From UBA927 sp964367095 (lineage in GTDB: Bacteria > Patescibacteriota > Microgenomatia > UBA10105 > UBA927): 39,528 nucleotides of DNA. Location of the stretch: contig CAYIXE010000004.1 in the NCBI GenBank assembly GCA_964367095.1, forward strand, positions 1 to 39,528, read 5' to 3'. Under the pieces are notes generated by a model. The model was not told the DNA's origin. It searched no databases and saw nothing but the letters and a program-made list of their open reading frames with translations. Shown here piece after piece: positions 24,782 to 32,602 of this stretch; position 1 is the stretch's first letter, and every line of letters starts with the position of its first letter. The position numbers were made by a program, and so were the translations under genes.

Positions 24782-26056
24782 CTACATTTTCGTAGCCGCT
24801 GGTCGAATTTGAAATTGACGGGTTTCACCGTCCGACAATTTCCACTGATAGGGAATAACTAATTTTGTTGAATCTCCAAGCATTTGATCAGCATTTACTC
24901 CTCCAAAACCAGCATCAAGCATATTCCCGGTAACATTAAATAGTCCAATTTCACGAGCGGAAAGGATATCCTCGAAAATATTTTCGGCTCGTATACCCAG
25001 TTGAAGTCCGTACAATCCTGGCAAAAGAGGCATGTGCTTAAAAGTACACGAAATAACGCCTCGACCTTCTAAACTTGAGGGTGTGGAGCCATCGTATAAC
25101 ATACTCGCAATGAACATCGGTCCATAATGGGAATTCACCGCTATCCAAAATGAAGGAAGTTTAACTTTTTCCCGTGCAAAAAAATGCAATTCAATAGTCA
25201 AATCATCTCCCGGTTGGTAGTCATTTGTTTTTTGACCAAGTTTATTTTTTAAAATAGTATTCTCAATAATAATTGCGCTAGTATCATTTGGACTAGAGTC
25301 TGAGTTGTACACAGTCTTTTCAATGTAGTTTGCGACCAGTGTATTCATATCCCCAGTTTCAACAACTCGGCCCTTGTCCAGCCATATTCCTTTTTTACAT
25401 AAGGCTTGAATGGATGGCATGTTATGACTTACAAATAATACGGTTCGTCCAGATTGACCAATCGACTCCATTTTCCCCAAGCATTTTTTTTGGAACTGGG
25501 CGTCCCCAACCGAAAGTACTTCATCAACTATTAATATTTCTGGCTCTAAATGGGCGGCGACTGCAAAAGCCAGACGCACGTACATCCCGCTGGAGTAACG
25601 TTTGACCGGGGTATCGATAAATTCACCGATCTCAGCAAAACTGACGATACTATCAAAATTCCGTATAATTTCCTGGCGTTTCATACCCAGGATTGCGCCG
25701 TTGAGAAAAATGTTTTCCCGGCCTGTTAACTCCGGATGAAAACCAGTCCCAACCTCCAAGAGCGAAGCCACCCGTCCACGTAACGTAATACTTCCTGTCG
25801 TGGGTGGTGTAATCTGTGACAAGACTTTCAACAGTGTACTTTTTCCGGCTCCATTCCGACCGATGATGCCAATAGCTTCGCCCGGCATCACCGTGTAATT
25901 AATATCTTGCAAAGCCCAAAAGTCATGTTTGGGCTTATGCCACTTCTTGTAGTCGAATAAACCAGTTATTGTGTCTCGTAAAGTATTATCCGGTTTTCTG
26001 CCACCGATTTGATATCGTTTACCAACGTGATTGATTTCGATAATAGGCTTGCTCAT
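24782..26056 (-). CDS. wzt: Polysaccharide ABC transporter ATP-binding protein (Wzt) with C-terminal domain
   Basis: The start is ATG 26056 (MSKPIIEINHVGKRYQ). The longer frame to 26110 lies inside wzm. The 424-residue protein has an ABC domain (about 1-240) with Walker A GRNGAGKST, the signature YSSGM and Walker B ILIVDEVLSVGD, then the switch His in FVSHNM. Residues from about 265 to 424 form an extra beta-rich domain of the Wzt C-terminal type (containing PGDDLTIELHF and LLPGLYGLQLGI). In O8/O9-type systems this domain binds the modified chain end. Together with wzm it forms an exporter for a finished lipid-linked polysaccharide. Confidence 0.9.
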   Translation of the reverse strand: MSKPIIEINHVGKRYQIGGRKPDNTLRDTITGLFDYKKWHKPKHDFWALQDINYTVMPGEAIGIIGRNGAGKSTLLKVLSQITPPTTGSITLRGRVASLLEVGTGFHPELTGRENIFLNGAILGMKRQEIIRNFDSIVSFAEIGEFIDTPVKRYSSGMYVRLAFAVAAHLEPEILIVDEVLSVGDAQFQKKCLGKMESIGQSGRTVLFVSHNMPSIQALCKKGIWLDKGRVVETGDMNTLVANYIEKTVYNSDSSPNDTSAIIIENTILKNKLGQKTNDYQPGDDLTIELHFFAREKVKLPSFWIAVNSHYGPMFIASMLYDGSTPSSLEGRGVISCTFKHMPLLPGLYGLQLGIRAENIFEDILSAREIGLFNVTGNMLDAGFGGVNADQMLGDSTKLVIPYQWKLSDGETRQFQIRPAATKM

Positions 26057-26063
26057 GTAGATT

Positions 26064-26897
26064 CTACAGGATATCGGCAAAAAACCGTTCGGCTTTACGA
26101 AAATACGCAATACCCAAGGTTATTATGATTAAGCCGATCACCGCGGAAAAACCCAGTTGCAACCAATCAACCGACCCCTGGCCGAGCAAAGTGGCTCGGG
26201 CAAAGGAGATGACGCCGGTCATCGGGTTGAGTGACATGATCCAGTGGTATTTTTCCGAGATGATACTCAGTGGGTAGATGACTGGGGTAACGAACAACAA
26301 TATTTGAATAAAAAAAGGCAAGATGTGGCGGACATCTCGAAATTTGACATTGACTGAGGCTAAGAAAAAACCCAAACCGGAGGCTGAGAGTAGACTGATC
26401 AGCAATAGAACCGGCAACATGACGATGCCCAAGAGCGTCGGTGTGTATTGAAAATACACCATCATTCCGATTAACACTAGGAAAGCAAAGCAGAAATCTA
26501 CCAACGGTGTCACGGCGGTTGATAACGGGAGGATCAAACGGGGGAAGTAAACCTTTTTAATGATGCTCTCGTTGGAGACCAAGCAATCACTGGTATTCGT
26601 TAAGGCGCTTGAAAAGTAGTTCCAAAGTAGAAGACCGGTATAAACAAAAATTGGGTACGGCACACCTTCAGACGGAATCGAGGCCAGGCGACCAAAAATG
26701 ACGGAAAAAATAACCATCGTGATAAACGGTTGAAAAATAGCCCAAGCGATACCTAAAAAAGTTTGCTTGTACCGAACCTTAATATCTCGCCAGGCAAAGA
26801 TATACAGTAGCTCCCTATACTTCCAAAGTTCCGGTAAATTAACTTCCACTAAACCCTTTGGTGGCTTGATTGTGTATTCGATCGCGTTGTTGCTCAT
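26064..26897 (-). CDS. wzm: Polysaccharide ABC transporter permease (Wzm, ABC-2 type)
   Basis: The 277-residue permease starts with the amphipathic interface helix region (PELWKYRELLYIFAWRDIKVRYKQT), which is the hallmark of Wzm/TagG permeases. About six TM helices follow (near 35-55, 65-85, 110-135, 145-170, 178-198 and 240-262). FIQILLFVTPVIYPLSII and LNPMTGVI are typical of the family. It moves the lipid-linked glycan across the cytoplasmic membrane using Wzt. It is first in its operon, with wzt seven bases downstream and a good promoter at 26957-26985. Confidence 0.92.
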   Translation of the reverse strand: MSNNAIEYTIKPPKGLVEVNLPELWKYRELLYIFAWRDIKVRYKQTFLGIAWAIFQPFITMVIFSVIFGRLASIPSEGVPYPIFVYTGLLLWNYFSSALTNTSDCLVSNESIIKKVYFPRLILPLSTAVTPLVDFCFAFLVLIGMMVYFQYTPTLLGIVMLPVLLLISLLSASGLGFFLASVNVKFRDVRHILPFFIQILLFVTPVIYPLSIISEKYHWIMSLNPMTGVISFARATLLGQGSVDWLQLGFSAVIGLIIITLGIAYFRKAERFFADIL

Positions 26898-26956
26898 GAA
26901 GTCAAAATTGTTTAACCGACTAATTGCTGACGGTATTGGGCATTAAAGACTTAACG

Positions 26957-26985
26957 AGTGTACGAGAAAATTTCTACCTCGTCAA
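26957..26985 (-). promoter_or_regulatory. Promoter of wzm-wzt (TTGACG-N17-TACACT)
   Basis: On the minus strand TTGACG (26985-26980) and TACACT (26962-26957) are separated by 17 bases. Transcription would start near 26950, giving a leader of about 50 nt, longer than most in this window. It is divergent from the pseI promoter. Confidence 0.5.
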
Positions 26986-27026
26986 CCCCACGTAATGATT
27001 CAATAGCTAGGCGTTCAAACCCTACT

Positions 27027-27036
27027 ATTGATCAAT
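27027..27036. promoter_or_regulatory. Palindrome ATTGATCAAT between divergent promoters
   Basis: A perfect 10-bp palindrome lies between the wzm (-35 at 26980) and pseI (-35 at 27074) promoters, placed where a dimeric regulator could act on both. It may also be chance in AT-rich DNA. The rest of 26898-27147 shows only the two promoters. Confidence 0.25.
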
Positions 27037-27073
27037 ATGACGCTTGCCTATACCCATCTTAGCAAAACGCACT

Positions 27074-27102
27074 TTGACATTAGTGTTTAATATCTTTATG
27101 CT
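27074..27102 (+). promoter_or_regulatory. Promoter of pseI (TTGACA-N17-TATGCT)
   Basis: A perfect TTGACA (27074-27079), a 17-base spacer and TATGCT (27097-27102) form one of the best promoters in the window. Transcription would start near 27109. An AGGAG (27127-27131) follows but is 16 bases from ATG 27148, so it does not clearly act as a ribosome binding site. Confidence 0.6.
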
Positions 27103-27147
27103 GATCACTCTACTGCCTCTAAAGTGAGGAGTAACATTACGCAATAT

Positions 27148-28251
27148 ATGTCAAATATGATACGCATTGGAAGTAGAAAGGTAGGTCCAAATGAGCCGTG
27201 TTTTATCATTGCCGAACTTTCAGGAAATCATCATCAAAATTATGATGAGGCGGTCGCCTTAGTTAGGGCTGCGAAGGAAGCCGGCGCTGACGCAGTCAAA
27301 CTCCAAACCTATACCCCAGACACTATCACTATGAATTCTCGCAAAGAGTGGTTTATGGTGGCCGGAAAAGACAACCCCGACATTTGGAAAGGTAAAAGTT
27401 TGTATGAGTTGTATCAAACTGCCTACACACCCTGGGAATGGCAGCCAAAACTCAAGCTGCTGGCCGATGACATCGGCATTCCGCTTTTCTCCAGTCCCTT
27501 TGACGAAACAGCAGTGGATTTTCTAGAGTCCATAAACGTGCCTGCCTTTAAAGTCGCTTCATACGAAATTGGACACGTTCCGATGCTAAAAAAGATTGCC
27601 CAGACCGGAAAACCGGTGATCATGTCCACCGGCTTTGCCTCACTTGACGATATCGAGTTAGCTTTGAATACATTGCGCGATAACGGAGCAAAAGAAATTG
27701 CTATTTTGCACTGTGTCACATCTTATGCCGATGCGCCGAGACCGGCCGATATGCATTTATCAAATATAGAAGATCTACGCCAACGTTTTGGTGTCGTGAC
27801 TGGTTTTTCTGATAATAATGCCGGGATCGATATCCCACTCCAAGCTGCCGCGGCCGGGGCAGCGATTATTGAAAAACATTTTATCCTCGATCATGCCAGT
27901 GGCGGGGTCGATGCCCAGTTTTCCCTTGACCCGACCGAGCTTAAAACCTTGATCAAAAAAATCCGTGCAATCGAGTCCGGGGATGCGCCGAACATTCAGC
28001 TGGATCCGGTTGCGATAGGCGCCCCGTTCTACGGACCGATCAATGAAGCGGAAAAATATAACCAGCGTTTCCGCCGTTCAATTTTCGTGACCAAGGACAT
28101 CAAGATTGGTCAGAAATTAACCCCCGATAATATTCGAATCATTAGGCCGAATTTCGGACTCCATAGCCGTTATTATGAAGAAGTGCTAGGCCGGGCCGCG
28201 GTTCATGATATCGAAGCAGGCACCCCCCTAGCGATGGATGATGCCGCCTAG
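27148..28251 (+). CDS. pseI: Pseudaminic acid synthase (PseI, NeuB family)
   Basis: The start is placed at ATG 27148; ATG 27157 and GTG 27124 are alternatives in frame. The 367-residue protein has the NeuB TIM barrel with PCFIIAELSGNHH (17-29), GADAVKLQTYTPDTITM and the KSLYELYQTAYTPWEW segment that marks PseI rather than NeuB. It continues with FSSPFDETAVDFL, KVASYE, IMSTGFAS and IIEKHFILDH, then a C-terminal SAF (antifreeze-like) domain from about residue 290 with RSIFVTKDIKIGQ and RPNFGLH. It condenses phosphoenolpyruvate with 2,4-diacetamido-2,4,6-trideoxy-L-altrose to give pseudaminic acid. It is divergent from wzm and has a strong promoter. Confidence 0.92.
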   Translation: MSNMIRIGSRKVGPNEPCFIIAELSGNHHQNYDEAVALVRAAKEAGADAVKLQTYTPDTITMNSRKEWFMVAGKDNPDIWKGKSLYELYQTAYTPWEWQPKLKLLADDIGIPLFSSPFDETAVDFLESINVPAFKVASYEIGHVPMLKKIAQTGKPVIMSTGFASLDDIELALNTLRDNGAKEIAILHCVTSYADAPRPADMHLSNIEDLRQRFGVVTGFSDNNAGIDIPLQAAAAGAAIIEKHFILDHASGGVDAQFSLDPTELKTLIKKIRAIESGDAPNIQLDPVAIGAPFYGPINEAEKYNQRFRRSIFVTKDIKIGQKLTPDNIRIIRPNFGLHSRYYEEVLGRAAVHDIEAGTPLAMDDAA

Positions 28252-28284
28252 GCCAGATCCCTAACGATTCAGCACATTTTCTGT

Positions 28285-28779
28285 ATGTCGAACTATCCTT
28301 TCCCAACTGTTGATCAAGTAAAAATCCTACTCTCACCAGGCCCTTGGACAACAAAGTCGGGCGGCCAACTGATCCAGCGTTTTCAATTTTCCTGGGCCGA
28401 AATCGCAACTAATTTTTTTGGATATACCAACGCTGAATATCAACGTTTGTCGGAGGATATTCGCGGGTTGAGAGCGTATACGGTTGCCGGCATTCCCAAA
28501 GGCTCCATAGGGGCCAAGGAATTTCACAAGGTGCGGGTAGAAATTAGTTTTGCTCTTGGCGGCGCCTTGCAGTGGACGATAGAAGATGTTTTCGGCGGAC
28601 GGAAAGAAATTTCGTTGGCCAAAAACGAAATCATCTGGATTCCGCCGCACATTCTCCACACCTATCAAGCGCTGGAAGACAACAGCAGCCTTCTGGTTAT
28701 GGCCAACACGTTGTTCCATCCGGAGCGGCCAGCCACCAGCGACAGCTACAGTCGCGAGGAGTTTGAGGCACTAAACTGA
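28285..28779 (+). CDS. Cupin protein, WxcM/FdtA-like sugar ketoisomerase relative
   Basis: The 164-residue protein has a cupin core from about residue 60 to 150: GSIGAKEFHKVRVEISFALGGALQWT, then an ISLAKNEIIWIPPHILHTYQAL strand pair and a LLVMANTLFHPERP end like the C terminus of FdtA/QdtA 3,4-ketoisomerases. In those enzymes the first motif is usually GxHAHK; here the first His position is not kept and only FHK remains. The substrate may therefore differ. It follows pseI by 33 bases on the same strand, so it probably acts on the pseudaminic acid precursor or another keto-sugar. Function is not assigned. Confidence 0.6.
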   Translation: MSNYPFPTVDQVKILLSPGPWTTKSGGQLIQRFQFSWAEIATNFFGYTNAEYQRLSEDIRGLRAYTVAGIPKGSIGAKEFHKVRVEISFALGGALQWTIEDVFGGRKEISLAKNEIIWIPPHILHTYQALEDNSSLLVMANTLFHPERPATSDSYSREEFEALN

Positions 28780-28783
28780 AGAG

Positions 28784-28797
28784 CCCCGAAGACGGGG
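28784..28797. terminator. Hairpin between convergent genes (CCCCG-AAGA-CGGGG)
   Basis: A 5-bp GC stem with a tetraloop lies five bases after the cupin TGA and 27 bases beyond the 3' end of the cytidylyltransferase gene. No strong T run flanks it on either side, so it is a weak bidirectional terminator candidate. Confidence 0.4.
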
Positions 28798-28823
28798 AAG
28801 AAGTAATTGATTTGCAGTCCGAG

Positions 28824-29564
28824 TTATTTTTTCGGGTCCGGCTTTTGCTCGACCGTTGAATTTATTTTCGCAATCTCCGGGTGTTGATTCAACCAGCCAA
28901 GAACTGTTGGAACATCAATGAGTTTTCCTGGCTGGTAAAATTCTTTATAGATGGCCTCCAAGAGCGTGTAATCCTCAGGGGTGTCGATGACCAAACGAAA
29001 CTTCGGAAAGTGGTAGGCCATTGGCATATTAATGTTTGCAGTCTTGAAAAGCTGCTCGTGACTGCGGATATAGGGAGTAACGTGTTCACGGTCAAAGATT
29101 GTTATCGCTTCGCGCTGAGCTTGGTCAAGCACTTTGAACGTAAAGACTTCGGTGTCCATCCCGCGGGGAAAGTCTCGATCAAAAACGTTGGAAACGTAAT
29201 CATTACCGTCTAGTCCATTAATAACGATATCAATAATCTTCGGGTCAATGAGTGGACAATCACCAGTGATGCGGACAGCTACGTCAGTGCCAAATGTTAA
29301 AGCGGCGCCGTGAAACCGCTCGAGGACGTTATCACTACTGCCACGAAAATATTTGAACCTCCAAGTTTTGCAAGCATCCTCAATCACGTCGTCCTCGGCA
29401 TTGGTACTGGTAGCGACAATGACGTCATCAGCACGTTTTGCGGCTTGAACACGTTGAAGAACGTGCCACAGTACCGGCTGTCCGCTCAAATCTTTCATTG
29501 ACTTGCCCGGCAATCGGGTTGAGCCCATCCGAGCTTGAACGATAATGTGAACTCGACCGAGCAT
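28824..29564 (-). CDS. SpsF/PseF-type cytidylyltransferase
   Basis: The 246-residue nucleotidyltransferase starts HIIVQARMGSTRLPGKSMKDLSG (residues 6-28), the mark of the SpsF/acylneuraminate cytidylyltransferase group. IVATSTNAEDDVI, the metal-binding RITGDCPLIDP (near 98-108), DYVSNVFDRDFPRGMDTEVF and RLVIDTPEDYTLL follow. In Bacillus-like sps and many pse loci such a protein activates the nonulosonic acid with CTP. Here it would make CMP-pseudaminic acid (PseF role). It lies one base after the methylase gene and is last in the minus-strand pse operon. Its C-terminal end is charged and divergent. Confidence 0.82.
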   Translation of the reverse strand: MLGRVHIIVQARMGSTRLPGKSMKDLSGQPVLWHVLQRVQAAKRADDVIVATSTNAEDDVIEDACKTWRFKYFRGSSDNVLERFHGAALTFGTDVAVRITGDCPLIDPKIIDIVINGLDGNDYVSNVFDRDFPRGMDTEVFTFKVLDQAQREAITIFDREHVTPYIRSHEQLFKTANINMPMAYHFPKFRLVIDTPEDYTLLEAIYKEFYQPGKLIDVPTVLGWLNQHPEIAKINSTVEQKPDPKK

Positions 29565-29565
29565 G

Positions 29566-30204
29566 TTATTTTTTGAACAAGTACATGACGTCTTCGTTGG
29601 TTTGACCGACGTACCTAAATTTTTTCATTTTCACTAGTTTCAAACCGGGACAATTTTTTTGCCAGAGTTTCAGAAAATTATTCTTCCATAAGACGTTCCG
29701 GTTACCCCGATAGGGAATTTCCTGCTCGGTCGGATTGAAATATTCGAACCCCCAGATGTATTTATTGCTGACCCGATACATTTCACGCATAGCCTTCTTT
29801 TGATCGCGGGGATGAATGTGGATCAATACACCACTGGTAAAAACTAAATCAAAGTAGTTATTTTTGAACGGTAAATCGAAAGCACTGCCCTGAATAATGC
29901 TAATCCCGTGAGTTAATTGTTTAGCTCGTTCAACAGCATCCCACTGGAGTTCGACGCCGTAAAGATTTTTTATACCCATTGCTTGTAAATGACGTAATTG
30001 GAGTCCGATATTCGCGCCCATTTCTAGGGTAGTATTGATTTTTAGTCCGCGAAGAAAACTCCGATTCATCGCAGTCCGGGTAGTACCCCAGGTTTTTCTA
30101 TAAAATTGATCGAAGCCCTTTAGTGTCCAAGTATTACGATCGTTATAACCTTGACCGAAAGAGCCGCTCCAAAAGCTTTGTTGATGTGTATTGTGCTGTA
30201 CCAT
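29566..30204 (-). CDS. Pseudaminic acid biosynthesis-associated methyltransferase
   Basis: The 212-residue SAM-dependent methyltransferase has QSFWSGSFGQGYNDRN at the start. Motif I is LEMGANIGLQLRHL (about 60-73), then LYGVELQWDAVERAK and FDLVFTSGVLIHIHPRD (motif post-I/IV). The LExGANIGLxLRxL form is characteristic of the Pse-associated methylase family (TIGR03587). It is thought to methylate pseudaminic acid or an amidino/amine group on it; the target is not established. It is separated from the TIM-barrel gene by 85 bases (30205-30289) that hold AT-rich sequence with no clear element. Confidence 0.82.
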   Translation of the reverse strand: MVQHNTHQQSFWSGSFGQGYNDRNTWTLKGFDQFYRKTWGTTRTAMNRSFLRGLKINTTLEMGANIGLQLRHLQAMGIKNLYGVELQWDAVERAKQLTHGISIIQGSAFDLPFKNNYFDLVFTSGVLIHIHPRDQKKAMREMYRVSNKYIWGFEYFNPTEQEIPYRGNRNVLWKNNFLKLWQKNCPGLKLVKMKKFRYVGQTNEDVMYLFKK

Positions 30205-30289
30205 AAAATGTTTGATTAATTACAATGTAGCATAGCATACGAGAAGGGAAGGAACAGTAAAGTGATTAATCAAAATTATTTCATAACAA

Positions 30290-31054
30290 TTACGATAGTG
30301 AATGGAAATACTCAATATTTTTACGATCGTTGGTCAGGTCAGTATTATTTTTAGGCACCTCAAACACTATCTGAACCGTTTGTTGTTCGGCAGCTACTAG
30401 CAATTGTCGCTTCATCCATGACAAATCGTAACTTCCCGCTCCTAGGTTGAGATGCTCATCAATATCGGTCGTCGGGTCCCCATCTGATAAATGATAATAG
30501 GAAGGAGATATATTTCTAATTATATTCTCAATGAAAACTTTATAATCTAGTTGTTGTGCGACCGCACTTTTAATTGCATGACCAAGATCAAGGCAGATAT
30601 GTCGGTGTAGATGATCATAAATATATTTCAACTGGTCAAGGCTGTAACCGTAGCACAGGTCATGTTGAAGGCTATAGAAAGGCATATTTTCAATGATTAC
30701 ACGATCGTCATTTAATAACGCTAGTTGATGCTTAAAAGTTTTATTGTTTGTTCCAACACCAGCATGAACGACTATTGTTGGGCTGTCAAATAGATTAGCT
30801 GCGTTAACTGATACACGTTGAAATTCTGAGAAATCTTTTTCTCCGGCAGTGAAGATGTTAAAATTATGATTCTCATGTGGTGCATGTATATGTACCGGTA
30901 GGCCGACGAGCGGTAGCAAGGTTGACGCGTCGTAGCTGGTCGGCACCATATATAATTCAATAAAGTTGATGATTTTGTTAGAATAAAGGGCTTTCGCTTC
31001 AGCGAAGAGTTTAAAGTTCGTATTCCAGAGTTTTAATCCTATCTCAAGCGGCAT
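30290..31054 (-). CDS. TIM-barrel protein, sugar phosphate isomerase/AP endonuclease 2 superfamily
   Basis: The 254-residue protein looks like a xylose isomerase-like TIM barrel. It has MPLEIGLKLWNTN at strand 1, FIELYMVP, LPVHIHAPHEN (His ligands near 55-60), TIVVHAGVG, VIIENMPF (Glu ligand), HICLDLGHAIKS (Asp and His ligands), YYHLSDGDPTTDIDEHLNLGAG (His and Asp ligands) and IVFEVPKNN (last Glu). Such proteins bind divalent metals and act on sugars. It overlaps pseH by 11 bases, so it is translated with the pathway. Pathway enzyme PseG is not found, making this a candidate for that step or for a side modification. The role is unknown. Confidence 0.65.
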   Translation of the reverse strand: MPLEIGLKLWNTNFKLFAEAKALYSNKIINFIELYMVPTSYDASTLLPLVGLPVHIHAPHENHNFNIFTAGEKDFSEFQRVSVNAANLFDSPTIVVHAGVGTNNKTFKHQLALLNDDRVIIENMPFYSLQHDLCYGYSLDQLKYIYDHLHRHICLDLGHAIKSAVAQQLDYKVFIENIIRNISPSYYHLSDGDPTTDIDEHLNLGAGSYDLSWMKRQLLVAAEQQTVQIVFEVPKNNTDLTNDRKNIEYFHSLS

Positions 31055-31490
31055 GAAATTCTAAGTAAATGTATCCATTCACTACGCTAGTTTGTTTAAA
31101 CCCAACTAATTCAAATAATTTCAAAGAAGCTGTATTTTCAATTTGGATTTCAGCTTTTATAATTTGCCAGCGTTGTTGAGACCTGTGGATTACTTCGATT
31201 AGGAGAACCTTCCCTAAGCCTTGTCCCTTGAATTGCTGGTCTATTGCTATAGAAACCAAAGCATTGTCAACACGACAGTAACCTGCAACTAGCTTGTCCA
31301 CAAGAACTACCCAGCAGGTATTGTTTGGGTTTGCTCGGTATTTTAGGAACCAACTATTGTGTACCGATCGGGGAATAAAGGTGCGAGAATGTGAAGCTGC
31401 ACGGACGCTGTCAAGATTTCTTATACGCCATAGTGCCTCACTGTCAGCGTCGGTAATGAGTCGAATTGTTGGTGCAATAGTATTATCCAC
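31044..31490 (-). CDS. pseH: GNAT N-acetyltransferase (PseH-like)
   Basis: The 148-residue GNAT protein has an N-terminal RLITDADSEALWRIRN segment, then the SHSRTFIPRSVHNSWFLKY region typical of PseH. The acetyl-CoA motif A is IAIDQQFKGQGLGKVLLIEVI (about 85-105), and the closing ASLKLFELVGFKQT is typical of the fold. PseH acetylates the C4 amine of UDP-4-amino-4,6-dideoxy-AltNAc using acetyl-CoA. It overlaps pseC by 8 bases upstream and the TIM-barrel gene by 11 bases downstream. Many PseH proteins are fused to PseG; here it stands alone. Confidence 0.8.
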   Translation of the reverse strand: MDNTIAPTIRLITDADSEALWRIRNLDSVRAASHSRTFIPRSVHNSWFLKYRANPNNTCWVVLVDKLVAGYCRVDNALVSIAIDQQFKGQGLGKVLLIEVIHRSQQRWQIIKAEIQIENTASLKLFELVGFKQTSVVNGYIYLEFHAA

Positions 31491-32601
31491 GGATATTGAA
31501 GTACCTACGAATTGCCGAGGAAATATATTTTACTTCTTTTTCTGTCAATTTGGTATGTAGTGGAAGAGTTATACAACTTTTACCGTAAATCTCAGTATTG
31601 GGTAAGGATGTTTTATTGTAACCATGACTACGATAGTATGGATGCCAGTACACTGGTGGATAATGAAAATTAATGCCGATTTTTTTTCTCAACAAGTATT
31701 GGTAAAGCTTATCACGATCGGTCGGTTTCGTTGTTCGAATCACATATATGTGCCATGCGCTAACTGTGTTTTTTTCTTTGTTTGGAAGAATAATGTGCGG
31801 TATATTATTCAAATATTTTCTATACCAACGTACAACACGATGTCGTAATTGTACAAAAGTTTTTAGGCGTCGCAGTTGACTTGTACCTAATGCGGCTTGA
31901 AAATCAGTCATACGGTAATTAAACCCGAGTTCAGTCATCACATTCCAACCTTTCGCGTTTTTGGCTACACCATGCGTGCGTAGCAATTGTAAAAGCTCGT
32001 ATATTTTTTTATTGTTAGTTACTAAGATTCCACCCTCGCCAGTGGTTATAGATTTTACCGGGTGAAAACTAAATTCTGTCACTGTTGATTGCAAACCGCC
32101 TATCGACGTGCCTTTGTAAGTTGAGCCTAGTGCGTGCGCGGCATCTTCAATGACGACCAGTTTGTAACGACGTGCGATAGATAAGATACCGTCCATGTCT
32201 GCTGGGTACCCAGCAAAATGTACGGGCACAATAGCCTTTGTTTTTTTTGTAATTTTTAGTTCAACATCTTTTGTATCGAGGTTATAGTGCCGTAGTTCAA
32301 TATCCGCAAACACTGGTTTTGCTCCAATGTAGAGAGCGGCATTTGCAGTTGCTACAAACGTGTTAGCCGGCATAATAACCTCATCGCCGCGCTTGATTCC
32401 CGCCGCTAAATAGGCGATATGTAAGGCAACAGTACCATTCGAAACTGCTACCCCGTATTTCGCACCAACGGCCGATGCTAATTTATTTTCAAAATCTACT
32501 ATGGCCGGGCCTTGGGTTATGAATGGTGAGCGCAGTGCTTTTATTACTGCATTAATATCCTGGTTGTCAATATTCTGTTGACCGTAAGGAATATACTTCA
32601 T
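31483..32601 (-). CDS. pseC: UDP-4-keto-sugar aminotransferase (PseC), DegT/DnrJ/EryC1 family
   Basis: The 372-residue PLP aminotransferase has IPYGQQNIDNQDINAVIKALRSPFITQGP at the start, typical of PseC. It has VSNGTVALHIAYLAAGI, VIMPANTFVATANA, FADIELRHYNLD, VPVHFAGYPADMD, VIEDAAHALGSTYKG, and the PLP lysine in FSFHPVKSITTGEGG (near K183). GFNYRMTDFQAALGTSQL follows. PseC transfers an amino group from glutamate to C4 of UDP-4-keto-6-deoxy-L-AltNAc. It begins one base after pseB ends and overlaps pseH. The adjacency to pseB decides PseC over related transaminases. Confidence 0.93.
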   Translation of the reverse strand: MKYIPYGQQNIDNQDINAVIKALRSPFITQGPAIVDFENKLASAVGAKYGVAVSNGTVALHIAYLAAGIKRGDEVIMPANTFVATANAALYIGAKPVFADIELRHYNLDTKDVELKITKKTKAIVPVHFAGYPADMDGILSIARRYKLVVIEDAAHALGSTYKGTSIGGLQSTVTEFSFHPVKSITTGEGGILVTNNKKIYELLQLLRTHGVAKNAKGWNVMTELGFNYRMTDFQAALGTSQLRRLKTFVQLRHRVVRWYRKYLNNIPHIILPNKEKNTVSAWHIYVIRTTKPTDRDKLYQYLLRKKIGINFHYPPVYWHPYYRSHGYNKTSLPNTEIYGKSCITLPLHTKLTEKEVKYISSAIRRYFNIRG

Positions 32602-32602
32602 C

